NCBI RefSeq assembly: GCF_013030945.1
Contig: NZ_JABBXF010000049.1
Location: forward strand, 1-64,000
Origin: Streptomyces morookaense
GTDB taxonomy: Bacteria > Actinomycetota > Actinomycetes > Streptomycetales > Streptomycetaceae
Length of the DNA stretch: 64,000 nucleotides
Direction of reading: 5' to 3'
The notes below the pieces were generated by a model. The model was given only the letters and a program-made list of their open reading frames with translations. It ran no database searches and was not told where the DNA came from. Below, in pieces: positions 15,422 through 24,200 of this stretch. Position 1 is the stretch's first letter. Each line of letters begins with the position of its first letter. Made by a program: the position numbers and the translations under genes.

Positions 15422-16657
15422 TCAAGGGGTCGGGGTGCGTGGGATGTCCTTGACGAACACGATCCCGTCGCTGCCCGCCAGGCGGGCCGGGTCGAGCGGG
15501 GCGTAGCCGAACCAGGGTGATACGCGGAGGGCGGGCGGCGTGCTGCCGAGGACGGTGGCCAGCCGCGCGGTGTCGACGACGCAGCGGTTCTCCGGGAGCG
15601 CGTACAGAAGTCCTTCGAGGGTGTCCGGGGGCGGGGCGCCCACTCCCTGGTGCCGGATCGTGCCGAGAGCCGTGGCCACGAAGGCGTATTCCTCGCCGAG
15701 TCGGGCGCTCACCAGCGCACCGGCGCTCCACCACTGCACCGGCCCGCCCCACATCTGCATCGTGCTCTTCTCCCGCTGGAGATGGGAGTTGTGGGCGTGG
15801 ACGAACGCCGGGCCCCGCTCGGCGACGGCGAGGAGAGTCTGGGACATCATCAGGTCCCGCAGCGCGCACAGCCGCGTCATACGGGCCGGTGACGTGTCGG
15901 CCATCCAGTGGTGGTAGCGCAGCAGGCCGGTGGCGGTGCGCTCGTACAGGCGCGCCCGGTCCCAGTCGTTTCGCGAGCTCGTCGCGGTCAAGTGCGGTGT
16001 CTGCGCGTCCAGCAGCGCCACCAGATCGTCGGCGAGCAGCCGCAGCTGCCCGGCCTCGGCCGACTGCCCCACGGAGCGGGCCGGGTCCGTCATCGCGGCG
16101 GGCTCGGTCCACCGGTCGTCGTCGCCGAGCAGGTGGTCGAGCCTCTTCGCGGTGCAGGGGAGCAGGTCCGCGTCCAACCGGGCCGCGAGGAAGCCGTGGA
16201 GCGCGGTGAGGGCCTGCCGGGGGCTCGCGGCGTGGGTGATCTCCAGCGGGCCGTCGAAACCGGCGAAGCGGAGCCGCTCGGACGGGGGCCGGCCGTCGTG
16301 GTCGGCGCGGGCGTTGTAGGCGCGCATCCACCGCACGAGGGCGCGGTTGGCCGCCGACGTGCCCCAGCCGTGGCTGAATCCGTGCTCCATGACCTCGTCG
16401 AGGGTGCCTGTGCCCGAGGTGACGTAGTCGTTCACGACCAGGCCCCTCATGCAGTCGCTCTCGATCGCGATCGTCCGGTAGCCCTCCTGCTCGACGAGCT
16501 GCCGGAAGAGCTCGTTGCGCACGTCGAGCAGAGCGTCCTCGCCGTGGGTGGGCTCGCCCAGGGCGAGCAGCCGGGGCCGGGCCGGGAGCAGCCTCATGAG
16601 GGCGGCAGCGTCGACGGCATGGACGGCGTCCTTGATGTCAGTAGCGTCAGTAGCCAT
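15422..16657 (-). CDS. Erythromycin esterase family protein
   Basis: A 411-residue protein of the erythromycin esterase (Ere)/EreA-like fold. Hallmarks are LLALGEPTHGEDALLDVRNE (the conserved GExxHG motif), TIAIESDCMRGLVVNDYV, and FVHAHNSHLQREKSTM with the conserved HNxH. Ere enzymes hydrolyse the lactone of 14-membered macrolides, but many actinobacterial members have other or unknown substrates. It is divergent from a TioE-type MerR regulator across a short gap with a strong inverted repeat. That pairing recurs in Streptomyces and suggests drug- or stress-inducible expression. Confidence 0.85.
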   Translation of the reverse strand: MATDATDIKDAVHAVDAAALMRLLPARPRLLALGEPTHGEDALLDVRNELFRQLVEQEGYRTIAIESDCMRGLVVNDYVTSGTGTLDEVMEHGFSHGWGTSAANRALVRWMRAYNARADHDGRPPSERLRFAGFDGPLEITHAASPRQALTALHGFLAARLDADLLPCTAKRLDHLLGDDDRWTEPAAMTDPARSVGQSAEAGQLRLLADDLVALLDAQTPHLTATSSRNDWDRARLYERTATGLLRYHHWMADTSPARMTRLCALRDLMMSQTLLAVAERGPAFVHAHNSHLQREKSTMQMWGGPVQWWSAGALVSARLGEEYAFVATALGTIRHQGVGAPPPDTLEGLLYALPENRCVVDTARLATVLGSTPPALRVSPWFGYAPLDPARLAGSDGIVFVKDIPRTPTP

Positions 16658-16660
16658 GCC

Positions 16661-16678
16661 TTCAACGCTATCGTTGAA
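16661..16678. promoter_or_regulatory. Inverted repeat operator between Ere-like and TioE genes
   Basis: TTCAACG-CTAT-CGTTGAA is a perfect 7-bp inverted repeat only 3 bp from the Ere-like start codon, followed by another GGTTGAAA half-site at 16684-16691. MerR-family regulators bind such dyads between widely spaced promoter elements. It probably controls both divergent genes. Confidence 0.6.
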
Positions 16679-16715
16679 CCTTCGGTTGAAACTTGTGCGC
16701 GATATCGTCGATTTC

Positions 16716-17495
16716 ATGGGGCGAAACCTTCAAAACGGCGATCGACTCAGGCCGGTTGACCTGGCGCGCGGGCACGGTTTGTCCACGCAGGCGGTCAGGA
16801 ACTACGAGGCGGCCGGCATCCTTCCGGCCGCCGGCCGCACACCCCACGGCTACCGCACCTATACCTCGCTGCATGCGAGTGCCCTGCGCGCGTTTCTCGC
16901 CCTGGTGCCCGGCCACGGTCACCGCACGGCGGCGTCGATCATGCGAGCCGTGAACCGGGGCGCGGTCGACGAGGCGTTCCGGCTCATCGACGAGAGCCAC
17001 GCCCAGCTTCTCGACGACCGGCGGACCCTGCGGGCCGTGGAGAGCGCCCTCCGCGACCTCGAACCCACCATGGCGCCCGGGCACGGCGCGGGGCCCGAGC
17101 TGGCCGTGGTGCCCGGGGCCGGCGGCACGTTCATCGGGCCGCTGGCAGGACAGCTCGGAATCCGGCCTGCGACGCTGCGCAAATGGGAGCGCGCCGGGCT
17201 GGTGCGCCCGCGCCGCGACCCGCGGACCGGGTACCGCGTCTACGACGAGGCCGACGTACGGGATGCCCGGCTGGCCCACCAGCTCAGGCGGGGCGGCTAC
17301 TTGCTGGAGCAGATCGCCCCGCTGATCGTCCAGGTGCGGGCGGCCGGCGGGCTGGAGCCGCTGGAGGCCGCACTGCGCGACTGGCACGGCCGGCTGTCCG
17401 CCCGCGGGCGGAGGATGCTGACCGGGGCTGCAGAGCTGGAGGCGTACCTGCGCGCCGCAGGCGGCGTCAACCAGGCTGCGGTTCAGCCGACTTGA
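16716..17495 (+). CDS. MerR-type TioE family transcriptional regulator
   Basis: A 259-residue regulator with two MerR-like DNA-binding regions. The first spans residues about 12-60 (VDLARGHGLSTQAVRNYEAA, then GYRTYTSLHASALRAFLAL). The second spans about 135-200 (GPLAGQLGIRPATLRKWERA, GYRVYDEADVRDARLAHQLR). This double architecture is that of TioE, described from the thiocoraline cluster. The C-terminal part is helical and likely dimerises. No ribosome-binding site precedes ATG 16716, so a leaderless mRNA is possible. It is divergent from the Ere-like gene and probably regulates it. Confidence 0.85.
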   Translation: MGRNLQNGDRLRPVDLARGHGLSTQAVRNYEAAGILPAAGRTPHGYRTYTSLHASALRAFLALVPGHGHRTAASIMRAVNRGAVDEAFRLIDESHAQLLDDRRTLRAVESALRDLEPTMAPGHGAGPELAVVPGAGGTFIGPLAGQLGIRPATLRKWERAGLVRPRRDPRTGYRVYDEADVRDARLAHQLRRGGYLLEQIAPLIVQVRAAGGLEPLEAALRDWHGRLSARGRRMLTGAAELEAYLRAAGGVNQAAVQPT

Positions 17496-17663
17496 GCGGC
17501 GACCGGAACGTGGGGACGAACGGAACCCTCATGAGCGGTAGCAGCCATCCGCGTTGCCGTCCCAGGAGGGCCCTTCATCTCGTTCGCCGGGCCCCCGCCT
17601 CGCCGGCGGTCTACTGTACGGACACGCCGCGCTGCCCGCCGCAGTCGCACAAGGAGGAATCCC

Positions 17664-18200
17664 GTGTCATCGCCCTGCGACCCCTGCCATGCTCCCGCCG
17701 GCGACGTGGGCGCTGCGCTCATGATGATCGACTCCCGGCTCAAGGCCGTCTACGACGGCAAGACCGAGACCGACCCCGAACACGAGGCGCTGATCGACCA
17801 GTTCACCGCGTCCCTGAGCCCGCGGGGAGCCAATGACGTACTGGACGGTGCGTGCACGCTCATCTACATGTTCATGCAGTGGCTGCGGATGGCCTACGAG
17901 GACCAGGACAAGGACGTCATCGGGTACGTGGTGCCCGACCTCGTGGCCACGATGCGCATGATGCCGAGGAGCGTCCGCCCCGAAGTCATCCCCACCATGG
18001 CCGGCCTGCTCATCGCCGCGGGCACCGGCCTGAGCCCCAACCTGTGGCGCAGGCAGTACGGGTACTGGACCGGGGAGGAGATGACTCCCCTGGAGGTCAC
18101 CGCATTCCTGCTCGCGGAACACATCAACCACCTCACCCGCGACCCCGACTTCGCCACGCGCATGATCGCCGACGCCCTGTCCGAGGCGGGCGAGGACTGA
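17664..18200 (+). CDS. Hypothetical helical protein
   Basis: A 178-residue protein starting at GTG 17664, with AAGGAGGAA ideally spaced upstream. It is almost entirely alpha-helical (GACTLIYMFMQWLRMAYEDQ, VVPDLVATMRMMPRSVRPEV, FLLAEHINHLTRDPDFATRM). The only Cys pair is at the N-terminus (CDPCHA). No signal peptide or membrane helix is evident, so it is probably cytoplasmic. I do not recognise a family. Codon use is normal for the window, and it stands alone between the TioE gene and the secreted ricin-domain gene. Confidence 0.7.
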   Translation: MSSPCDPCHAPAGDVGAALMMIDSRLKAVYDGKTETDPEHEALIDQFTASLSPRGANDVLDGACTLIYMFMQWLRMAYEDQDKDVIGYVVPDLVATMRMMPRSVRPEVIPTMAGLLIAAGTGLSPNLWRRQYGYWTGEEMTPLEVTAFLLAEHINHLTRDPDFATRMIADALSEAGED

Positions 18201-18304
18201 GGGGTACCGCATTCCCCGGGCCGCGCTTCATCGCGATTTCATCGGTATTTCAACGCCTTCCACGATGGTTCGGGAGCCACACGGAGCCACCACAGAAGGC
18301 GATC

Positions 18305-19858
18305 ATGAACAGATCCATAAAGAGAGCCGTGAAACTCTTCACGGCCCCGGCCGTCGCCCTGACCCTCTGCGCGCCCGTCCTCGCCGCCACCCCGGCAAGT
18401 GCCGCGACGAGTGACGCCTACACCTTCACCAACCCCAACGGCACCCTCAACGCGACCGGCAACGGTGACGGAAACCAGATCTCCGTCACCCCCGACGGCA
18501 CCAACTACACGAACTGGCGCCTGATCAAGCTCGGCGACCCCGGCACGTTCAACATCGCCAGCACCTCCTCCGGGAAGTGCATCTACGCCACCCAGCCCGC
18601 CGTACAGCAGTCCTGCGGCAAGGACGGCGAGCAGTGGCACTTCCGCCCCGTCGACGGCAAGCCCAACACGTTCGGCATCGTCCGCCGCGACGACCGCAGC
18701 GGCACCGAGTGGTGCATGGACAACCGGGGCGGCCTGCACCTGTGGGGAATCCTCGCCCAGCCCAACGTCTGCAACGGCAGCGCGAGCCAGGAATGGACGG
18801 TGCCCGCGGCGAAGGCGGACGAGGCGCGGAAGCTCGCCCTCGACTACTACGCCGACCTGTGCTCCAAGAAGACCTCCACCTGCTCGTGGACGCAGAAGTC
18901 CGAAGGCCAGCCCGAAGTCCTGCCCCGCCAGCCCGCATCGTCGGTCTGGTACAACGACACCGGCGCCCCGATGAAGCAGGTCTTCACCACCATCTACCAC
19001 TCCGGATGGTCGCAGGCGTTCTCCGCGGGCCTGTCGACCTCCGTCGGTGTCTCCGCCCAGGTCCAGGCGATGATCTCCAGCCAGCTGACCGCCACGACGG
19101 TGTACACCTCCGACGAGACGACGATCAACGGCATCGCCGTGGACGTCCCGGCGAAGAACTACGCCTGGGTCGACTTCGCGGCCGTCGGCAAGAAGGTCAC
19201 CGGCACATGGACGTTCAACACCGACAACCAGCCGTGGACCATGGACGCGACCGTCACCGTCCCCGTCGTCAACTCGACGGCCGGATCCACCATGTACGTC
19301 GCCCGCACCAGCACCGACCCGTCCGGCAGCAGCGGCAGTACGACCAGTCCTGATGTGAAGCCGCAGACCTTCGCCACGACCACGACGAAGACCTTCAGCC
19401 TTCCTGCGGGAAGCCGGGTGACGTCGTCCGACGGAACCGTCACCGCGACGGACTCCGACGGCACTGTCGCCACCATCCTCCCCACCACGCTGAAGGACAC
19501 CAATGGCACGACCCACAAGGTCGGCCTGACCGTCTCCGGCAACACGGTGACCCAGACCGTCGAAGGCGTCACCGGCGACACGGTCACCGGCACCATGAGC
19601 CCCCCGGTCTTCTCGGTGAGAGCAGCAGCCGCCACGCCGGCCGCCGCGAAGAAGACCCTGATGAAGACGGCCGCCATGCTGCGGCCCGCCGCGGCCGCCG
19701 CGGCCTCCGACAAGAGGGGCCGCATGAACTGCATCGGGGACAAGATGGGCGAGGGAGCCACCGTCGGCCTCCTCGGTGCTGCCCTCGGACAGCCCGAAGC
19801 CGTCCTGGGCGGAGTCTTCGGCGGCCTCATCATCGGCCTCGCCGAATGCACCAGATGA
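18305..19858 (+). CDS. Secreted ricin-domain protein with aerolysin/ETX-MTX2-like region
   Basis: A 517-residue exported protein. Residues 1-34 are a Sec signal ending near PASA-AT. Residues about 37-170 form a ricin-type beta-trefoil (SGKCIYATQPAVQQSCGKDG, EQWHFRP, SQEWTVP). From about 215 a Ser/Thr-rich beta region (WYNDTGAPMKQVFTTIYHSG, TVYTSDETTINGIAVDVPAK, NYAWVDFAAVGKKVTGTWTF) resembles the amphipathic strands of ETX/MTX2 aerolysin-type pore formers. A Thr-rich stretch follows. The last ~45 residues are Gly-rich and hydrophobic between two Cys (NCIGDKMGEGATVGLLG, GVFGGLIIGLAECTR), like a bacteriocin-type hairpin. Lectin-guided membrane action is inferred, not shown. Confidence 0.75.
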   Translation: MNRSIKRAVKLFTAPAVALTLCAPVLAATPASAATSDAYTFTNPNGTLNATGNGDGNQISVTPDGTNYTNWRLIKLGDPGTFNIASTSSGKCIYATQPAVQQSCGKDGEQWHFRPVDGKPNTFGIVRRDDRSGTEWCMDNRGGLHLWGILAQPNVCNGSASQEWTVPAAKADEARKLALDYYADLCSKKTSTCSWTQKSEGQPEVLPRQPASSVWYNDTGAPMKQVFTTIYHSGWSQAFSAGLSTSVGVSAQVQAMISSQLTATTVYTSDETTINGIAVDVPAKNYAWVDFAAVGKKVTGTWTFNTDNQPWTMDATVTVPVVNSTAGSTMYVARTSTDPSGSSGSTTSPDVKPQTFATTTTKTFSLPAGSRVTSSDGTVTATDSDGTVATILPTTLKDTNGTTHKVGLTVSGNTVTQTVEGVTGDTVTGTMSPPVFSVRAAAATPAAAKKTLMKTAAMLRPAAAAAASDKRGRMNCIGDKMGEGATVGLLGAALGQPEAVLGGVFGGLIIGLAECTR

Positions 19859-19879
19859 CCTGACCCACTGCACTGCCGA

Positions 19880-19922
19880 ACACAGCGTCCCACTGCCCGT
19901 GACCGGGCGGGGGACGCTGTGT
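19880..19922 (+). terminator. Strong terminator after the ricin-domain toxin-like gene
   Basis: ACACAGCGTCCC at 19880-19891 pairs exactly with GGGACGCTGTGT at 19911-19922, with an inner CCCG/CGGG extension. It lies 21 bp after the stop of the secreted protein gene and before the P450. Confidence 0.85.
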
Positions 19923-19956
19923 TCTTCGCGCCGGATTCACCACCCGCCCCCGGGGA

Positions 19957-21189
19957 ATGCTCCCGGTGATGACCCGTGAACCACAACCGCAACCCCCCGG
20001 CATCGCGGTACCGGAGGACTTCTGGCGTCACCTCCCCTTCGACGTCCGGGGCGAGGCATTCCGCGCCGACCCGTACCCGTTCTACGAACTCCTGCGCGCA
20101 GAAGGGCCCGTGGCGTCCCTGGCCGACGGCGTGCTGGTCGTCACCGGATATCACGCGGCCACCGCGATCCTCGGCGACCCGAGCTTCGGGCTCGGGGCCG
20201 GCGCGCTGGAATCGCAGTCGTTCCTGCTCGTCGACCCGCCCGAGCATCGCAGGCGGCGCGCCCGGGTCGGCGGGCCGTTCAGCGCCCGGGCCGTCGAGCG
20301 GCTGCGGCCGGCGATCCGGCACCGGACGGGGGAGCTGGTGTGCGCAGCGGCCGCCCGGGGCGAGGCCGAAGCCGTGAGCGAACTCGCCCTCCCCCTCGCC
20401 CTCGAGCTCATCTGCGCCCTGGTCGGGGTGCCCATGGACGACCGGCCCCGCTGGTACGGGCCGCTGGTCGGCCTGACCGGGGGCTTCGACCCGCCCGCAC
20501 TGCGCGACGAGGAGAACACCGCCCGCCTCGCCACCGCGCGGCTGGACTTCGCCCACTACCTCGGCGAGCTCGTCGAGGAACGCCGCCGGGTCCCCCGTGA
20601 CGACCTGGTGAGCGCCCTCGTGGCCCCCGGCCCCGACGGCACGGCCCTGACCGGCCCGGAAATCGTCACCGCTCTGGGTCAGTTGGTGATCGCCGGCTTC
20701 GAACCCACCGTCCACCTGATGGCGAACGGGCTGCACGCCCTGCTGCGCCACCCGGCCCAGTTCGCCCGGCTGCAGGCCGACCCCTCGTGCGCGCCCGACG
20801 TGGTGGAGGAGGTCCTGCGGTACGACCCCACCGTCCAGATCATGACCCGGATCGCCCTGCGCGACACGGATGCGGTCGGCCGCCACGTCCCGGCGGGCAC
20901 CGTGGTGGGCATTCTGCCCGGCGCCGCCAACCGCGACCCGGAGGTGTTCCCCGACCCCCACCGGCTCGACGTCACCCGAGCCCCGCAACACCTCGCACTG
21001 GGCCGGGGCGAGCACTTCTGCCTGGGCGCGGGACTGGTACGGGCCCAGGCGCAGGCGCTGCTCACCGACCTCGCCCGGTGCCGCCCCGCCCTCACCGGCG
21101 AACCCGTCCGGTACCGCGACACGGTCATGCTGCGCGGTGTGGAACGGCTCCCCGTGGTGCTGACCGAGCGTCCCGAGGCGGACGGCTGA
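19957..21189 (+). CDS. Cytochrome P450
   Basis: A soluble bacterial P450 of 410 residues. The I-helix oxygen-binding motif is present as AGFEPT, the ExxR motif as EEVLRYDP, and the heme-thiolate loop as LGRGEHFCLGAGL, where the usual Phe two before the first Gly is Leu. Such enzymes hydroxylate or epoxidise small molecules using ferredoxin-supplied electrons; no ferredoxin gene is adjacent. In-frame starts at 19957, 19966 and 19969 compete because GGGGA lies just before the first. It converges on the PKS gene 18 bp away and is a candidate tailoring enzyme for that product. Confidence 0.9.
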   Translation: MLPVMTREPQPQPPGIAVPEDFWRHLPFDVRGEAFRADPYPFYELLRAEGPVASLADGVLVVTGYHAATAILGDPSFGLGAGALESQSFLLVDPPEHRRRRARVGGPFSARAVERLRPAIRHRTGELVCAAAARGEAEAVSELALPLALELICALVGVPMDDRPRWYGPLVGLTGGFDPPALRDEENTARLATARLDFAHYLGELVEERRRVPRDDLVSALVAPGPDGTALTGPEIVTALGQLVIAGFEPTVHLMANGLHALLRHPAQFARLQADPSCAPDVVEEVLRYDPTVQIMTRIALRDTDAVGRHVPAGTVVGILPGAANRDPEVFPDPHRLDVTRAPQHLALGRGEHFCLGAGLVRAQAQALLTDLARCRPALTGEPVRYRDTVMLRGVERLPVVLTERPEADG

Positions 21190-21207
21190 GCGGGCAGTGG
21201 TCGACCG

Positions 21208-24200
21208 TCAACTCCCTTCCGACTTCAGTCTCCTGACGCAGCGTCGGGCCAGGTCGGTGACGGTCGCGCTGTCGAGGATCTCCACGGCGGGCAGGGCGCA
21301 GCCCAGGCGCTGGTGGATGGCGGTCATCAGCTCCGCGCCCATGAGCGAGTCGAGGCCCAGCCGGTCCAGGCGCTGATCCGCGGGTACCCGGTCGGGGGTG
21401 GTCTGCAGGATGCGGCAGAGGCTGTCGGTGAGGAGGTCCACCACGCGTGCGTGGACCTCCTCCGGCGAGGCCGTCGCCAGGTCGCGCAACAGCCCTGCGC
21501 GGTCCCGGCCGCCGGGTGCGTCCCCCTCGGGCCGTACGGCGGCGAAGCGCGGTGCGTCCAGCGTGCGCAGGACATGCCGGGCCGTGCCCCAGTCGATGCG
21601 GGCCACTGCGGCACCGTCGTCGCCGCGCCCCAGCACGGCGGCCAGGGTGTTCAGCGCCTCGCCGGGGTCCATCGGGCCGAAGCCGATCCGGCGCATGAAG
21701 CCGTCCAGGCCGTGCCGGGCGACGTAACCGACGTCGGCCACAGCACCCCAGGCGACGGCCAGACCGGGGCGGCCCGCGGCGTGGCGGGCCCGGACCAGGG
21801 CCTCCAGAGCGAGGTTGGCACCGTTGTACGCGGCCTGGTGCTGCGTCCCCACCAGGGCCGCGGCCGACGAGTACAGCAGGAACAGATCCAGGTCACGGCC
21901 GCGGGTCAGACGGTCGAGGACGGCCGCACCCCCGGCCTTCGGGCCGATCACCCTGCGCACCCGGTCGGTGGTCAGTTCCGCGAGCGGGGCGTCGTCGAGC
22001 ACCATGGCGGCGTGCACCACACCGCGCAGCGGGCGGCCGGCGGCATCAACGGCCTCGAGCACAGCGGCCATTGATGCCGCATCGGCAGCGTCCGCGGCGT
22101 GCACGGTGACGTCAACGCCGCGTTCCCGCAAGGACGCCAGCAGCTCCGGTGCTTCGGGCGTGGCGGCCCCGCGCCGGCCGACCAGTGCCAGGCTCCGGGC
22201 GCCCCGATCGGCCAGCCACCGCGCGGTGGCGGCCCCGAACCCGCTCAGCCCACCGGTGATCAGGTACGTACCGTGCGGATCCGGCACGTAGGGCGGAGGC
22301 GTCACGCGCAGCGGCGGAGGTTCCTCCAGGGAGACCACCACTTTGCCCACGTGCCGGGAGTGCTGGAGCACCTCGAAGGCCTCGGCGATCCGCTCGGCGG
22401 GGTACACGTGGTGCGGCAGGGGCCGGTAGTCGCCGTCCCGCACGCGCTCGGCCACCGTCCCGAAGCACGCCGCTGCCGCCTCGGGCCGCGCCCGGACGAG
22501 CCCGGCGAGGTCGGCGGCGCTGAAGCCGACGTTGTTCAGGAACGGGCGCAGCGGCAGCGCCCCGTCGTCGTACAGGTCCCGTTTGCCGATCTCGACGAAG
22601 CGCCCGCCCGGCCGCAGCACCTCCAGACCGCGTGACATCGCTTCGCCCGACAGCGAGTTGAGGACGACGTCCACGCCGTGGCCGCCGGTGACGGCCAGGA
22701 CGCGCTCGGCGAAATCCGGGGCCCGCGAATCCAGCACGTGCCGCACACCCAGCAGCCGGACCAGGTCGCGCTTGGTGGCGCTGCCCGCCGTCGCCACCAC
22801 GCGGGCGCCGGCCCGTTGCGCGTACTGCAGGGCCGCCAGCCCCACGCCGCCCGCGGCACCGTGCACCAACACGGTCTCCCCGGGCGCCAGTCGGGCCAGA
22901 TCGTGCAGGCAGTGGTGCACGGTGAGGAAGACCACCGGCACGGTGGCCGCCGGACAGAAGCCCATGCCGTCGGGGATGCGGCCGGCCAGGGCCGCGGGGA
23001 CCGTGACATGGGAGCGCAGCGCCCCCTGCCCGAATGCCAGCACCCGGTCGCCCGGAGAGAACCCGGCGACGTGCGGGCCGACGGCGACGACCGTGCCGGC
23101 GCACTCCATGCCCAGCGTGAAGGCCCGGCCGTCGGCGTCGTATTGCTGTTCGTCGAGCGGGACGGCGCCGAGGGCCTGGAGCACGTCCCTGTAGTTGAGG
23201 GCAGCCGCGTGCACGGCGACCGTCAACTCGCCCGGTCCCGCGGCCGGTACGGGCACAGGCGACCAGTCGAGCCGGTACGAGCGGCCCGGCTCCCGCAGGC
23301 GCAGCGCGTACGAGGACGCGGCGGTCGGCCGCACCCGCTGCGCCACGTCCGCTTCCTGCCGCACGCGGGGCACGAAGCGCCCCCGGCGCGTCAGCACGAT
23401 CTCGTCCTCCTCACCGGGGACGGTGAGTTCGGCGAGGAGCCGGCCGGCATCGGTGTCCGTGTCGGTGGGGGCGAGGGAGACGCGGTGCACCGCCAGGTCG
23501 GGGTATTCGTTGCCGAGGGTGCGGGCCACGCCCCAGGCACAGGCGGCGGTGGGGGCGAGCGGGTGTTCCGGGGCGGGCAGGGCGCCGGTGGGCGGCGTGA
23601 CGAGCCACAGGTGCAGCCGAGTTGCCGCTTCCGTCTCCTCGGCCCGGCGCCGGGCGGCTTCCGCCACGGCGCGCAGGAACGCGGTGTGCCGCAGGGCCCG
23701 CTCGGTGTCCGGCAGGCCGTCGTCCGGACTGCCTGCCGGTGCGTCCTCGCCCAGCAGCAGCACCACGCCGGTGGCAGGCGATGCTGCGGACAGCGTCCCG
23801 GCCCAGTCCTGTTCGCGGTTCAGCGTGACGCGCCGTACGCGTGCCCCGCCCGGCCCGGACAGACGGGCCGCCACGGCCGCGGCCAGCGCATCCCGTGCCG
23901 GCTCGGCGGCCACGACCCAACTGCCGTCCCCGGCAACAGGTTCCGGAGCGGATGCCCGGGCGGTGCGGGCGGGCCGCCGGGCCAGGAGGACGGAGAACGG
24001 GACGCCGTTACCGTCGCCGTCCGGTTCTGCGAGCGGGACCGCCTGCCGGAAGCCCGTCTCCTTGAGCAGTTGCCGCCAGCCGCCGGCCGGCAGCAACGGG
24101 CCGCACGGCCGCAGCTCCCTGTCCTCCTGGTGCCAGAAGTCGGGCAACAACCCGAAGATCAGGGCCAGGCCCGCCACGTCGTGTGCCTCCACGGCCAGCA

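Noticed and set aside
17852..18304. N-terminal extension of the ricin-domain protein
   Set aside because: It overlaps the hypothetical gene in another frame, and ATG 18305 begins a clear signal peptide.
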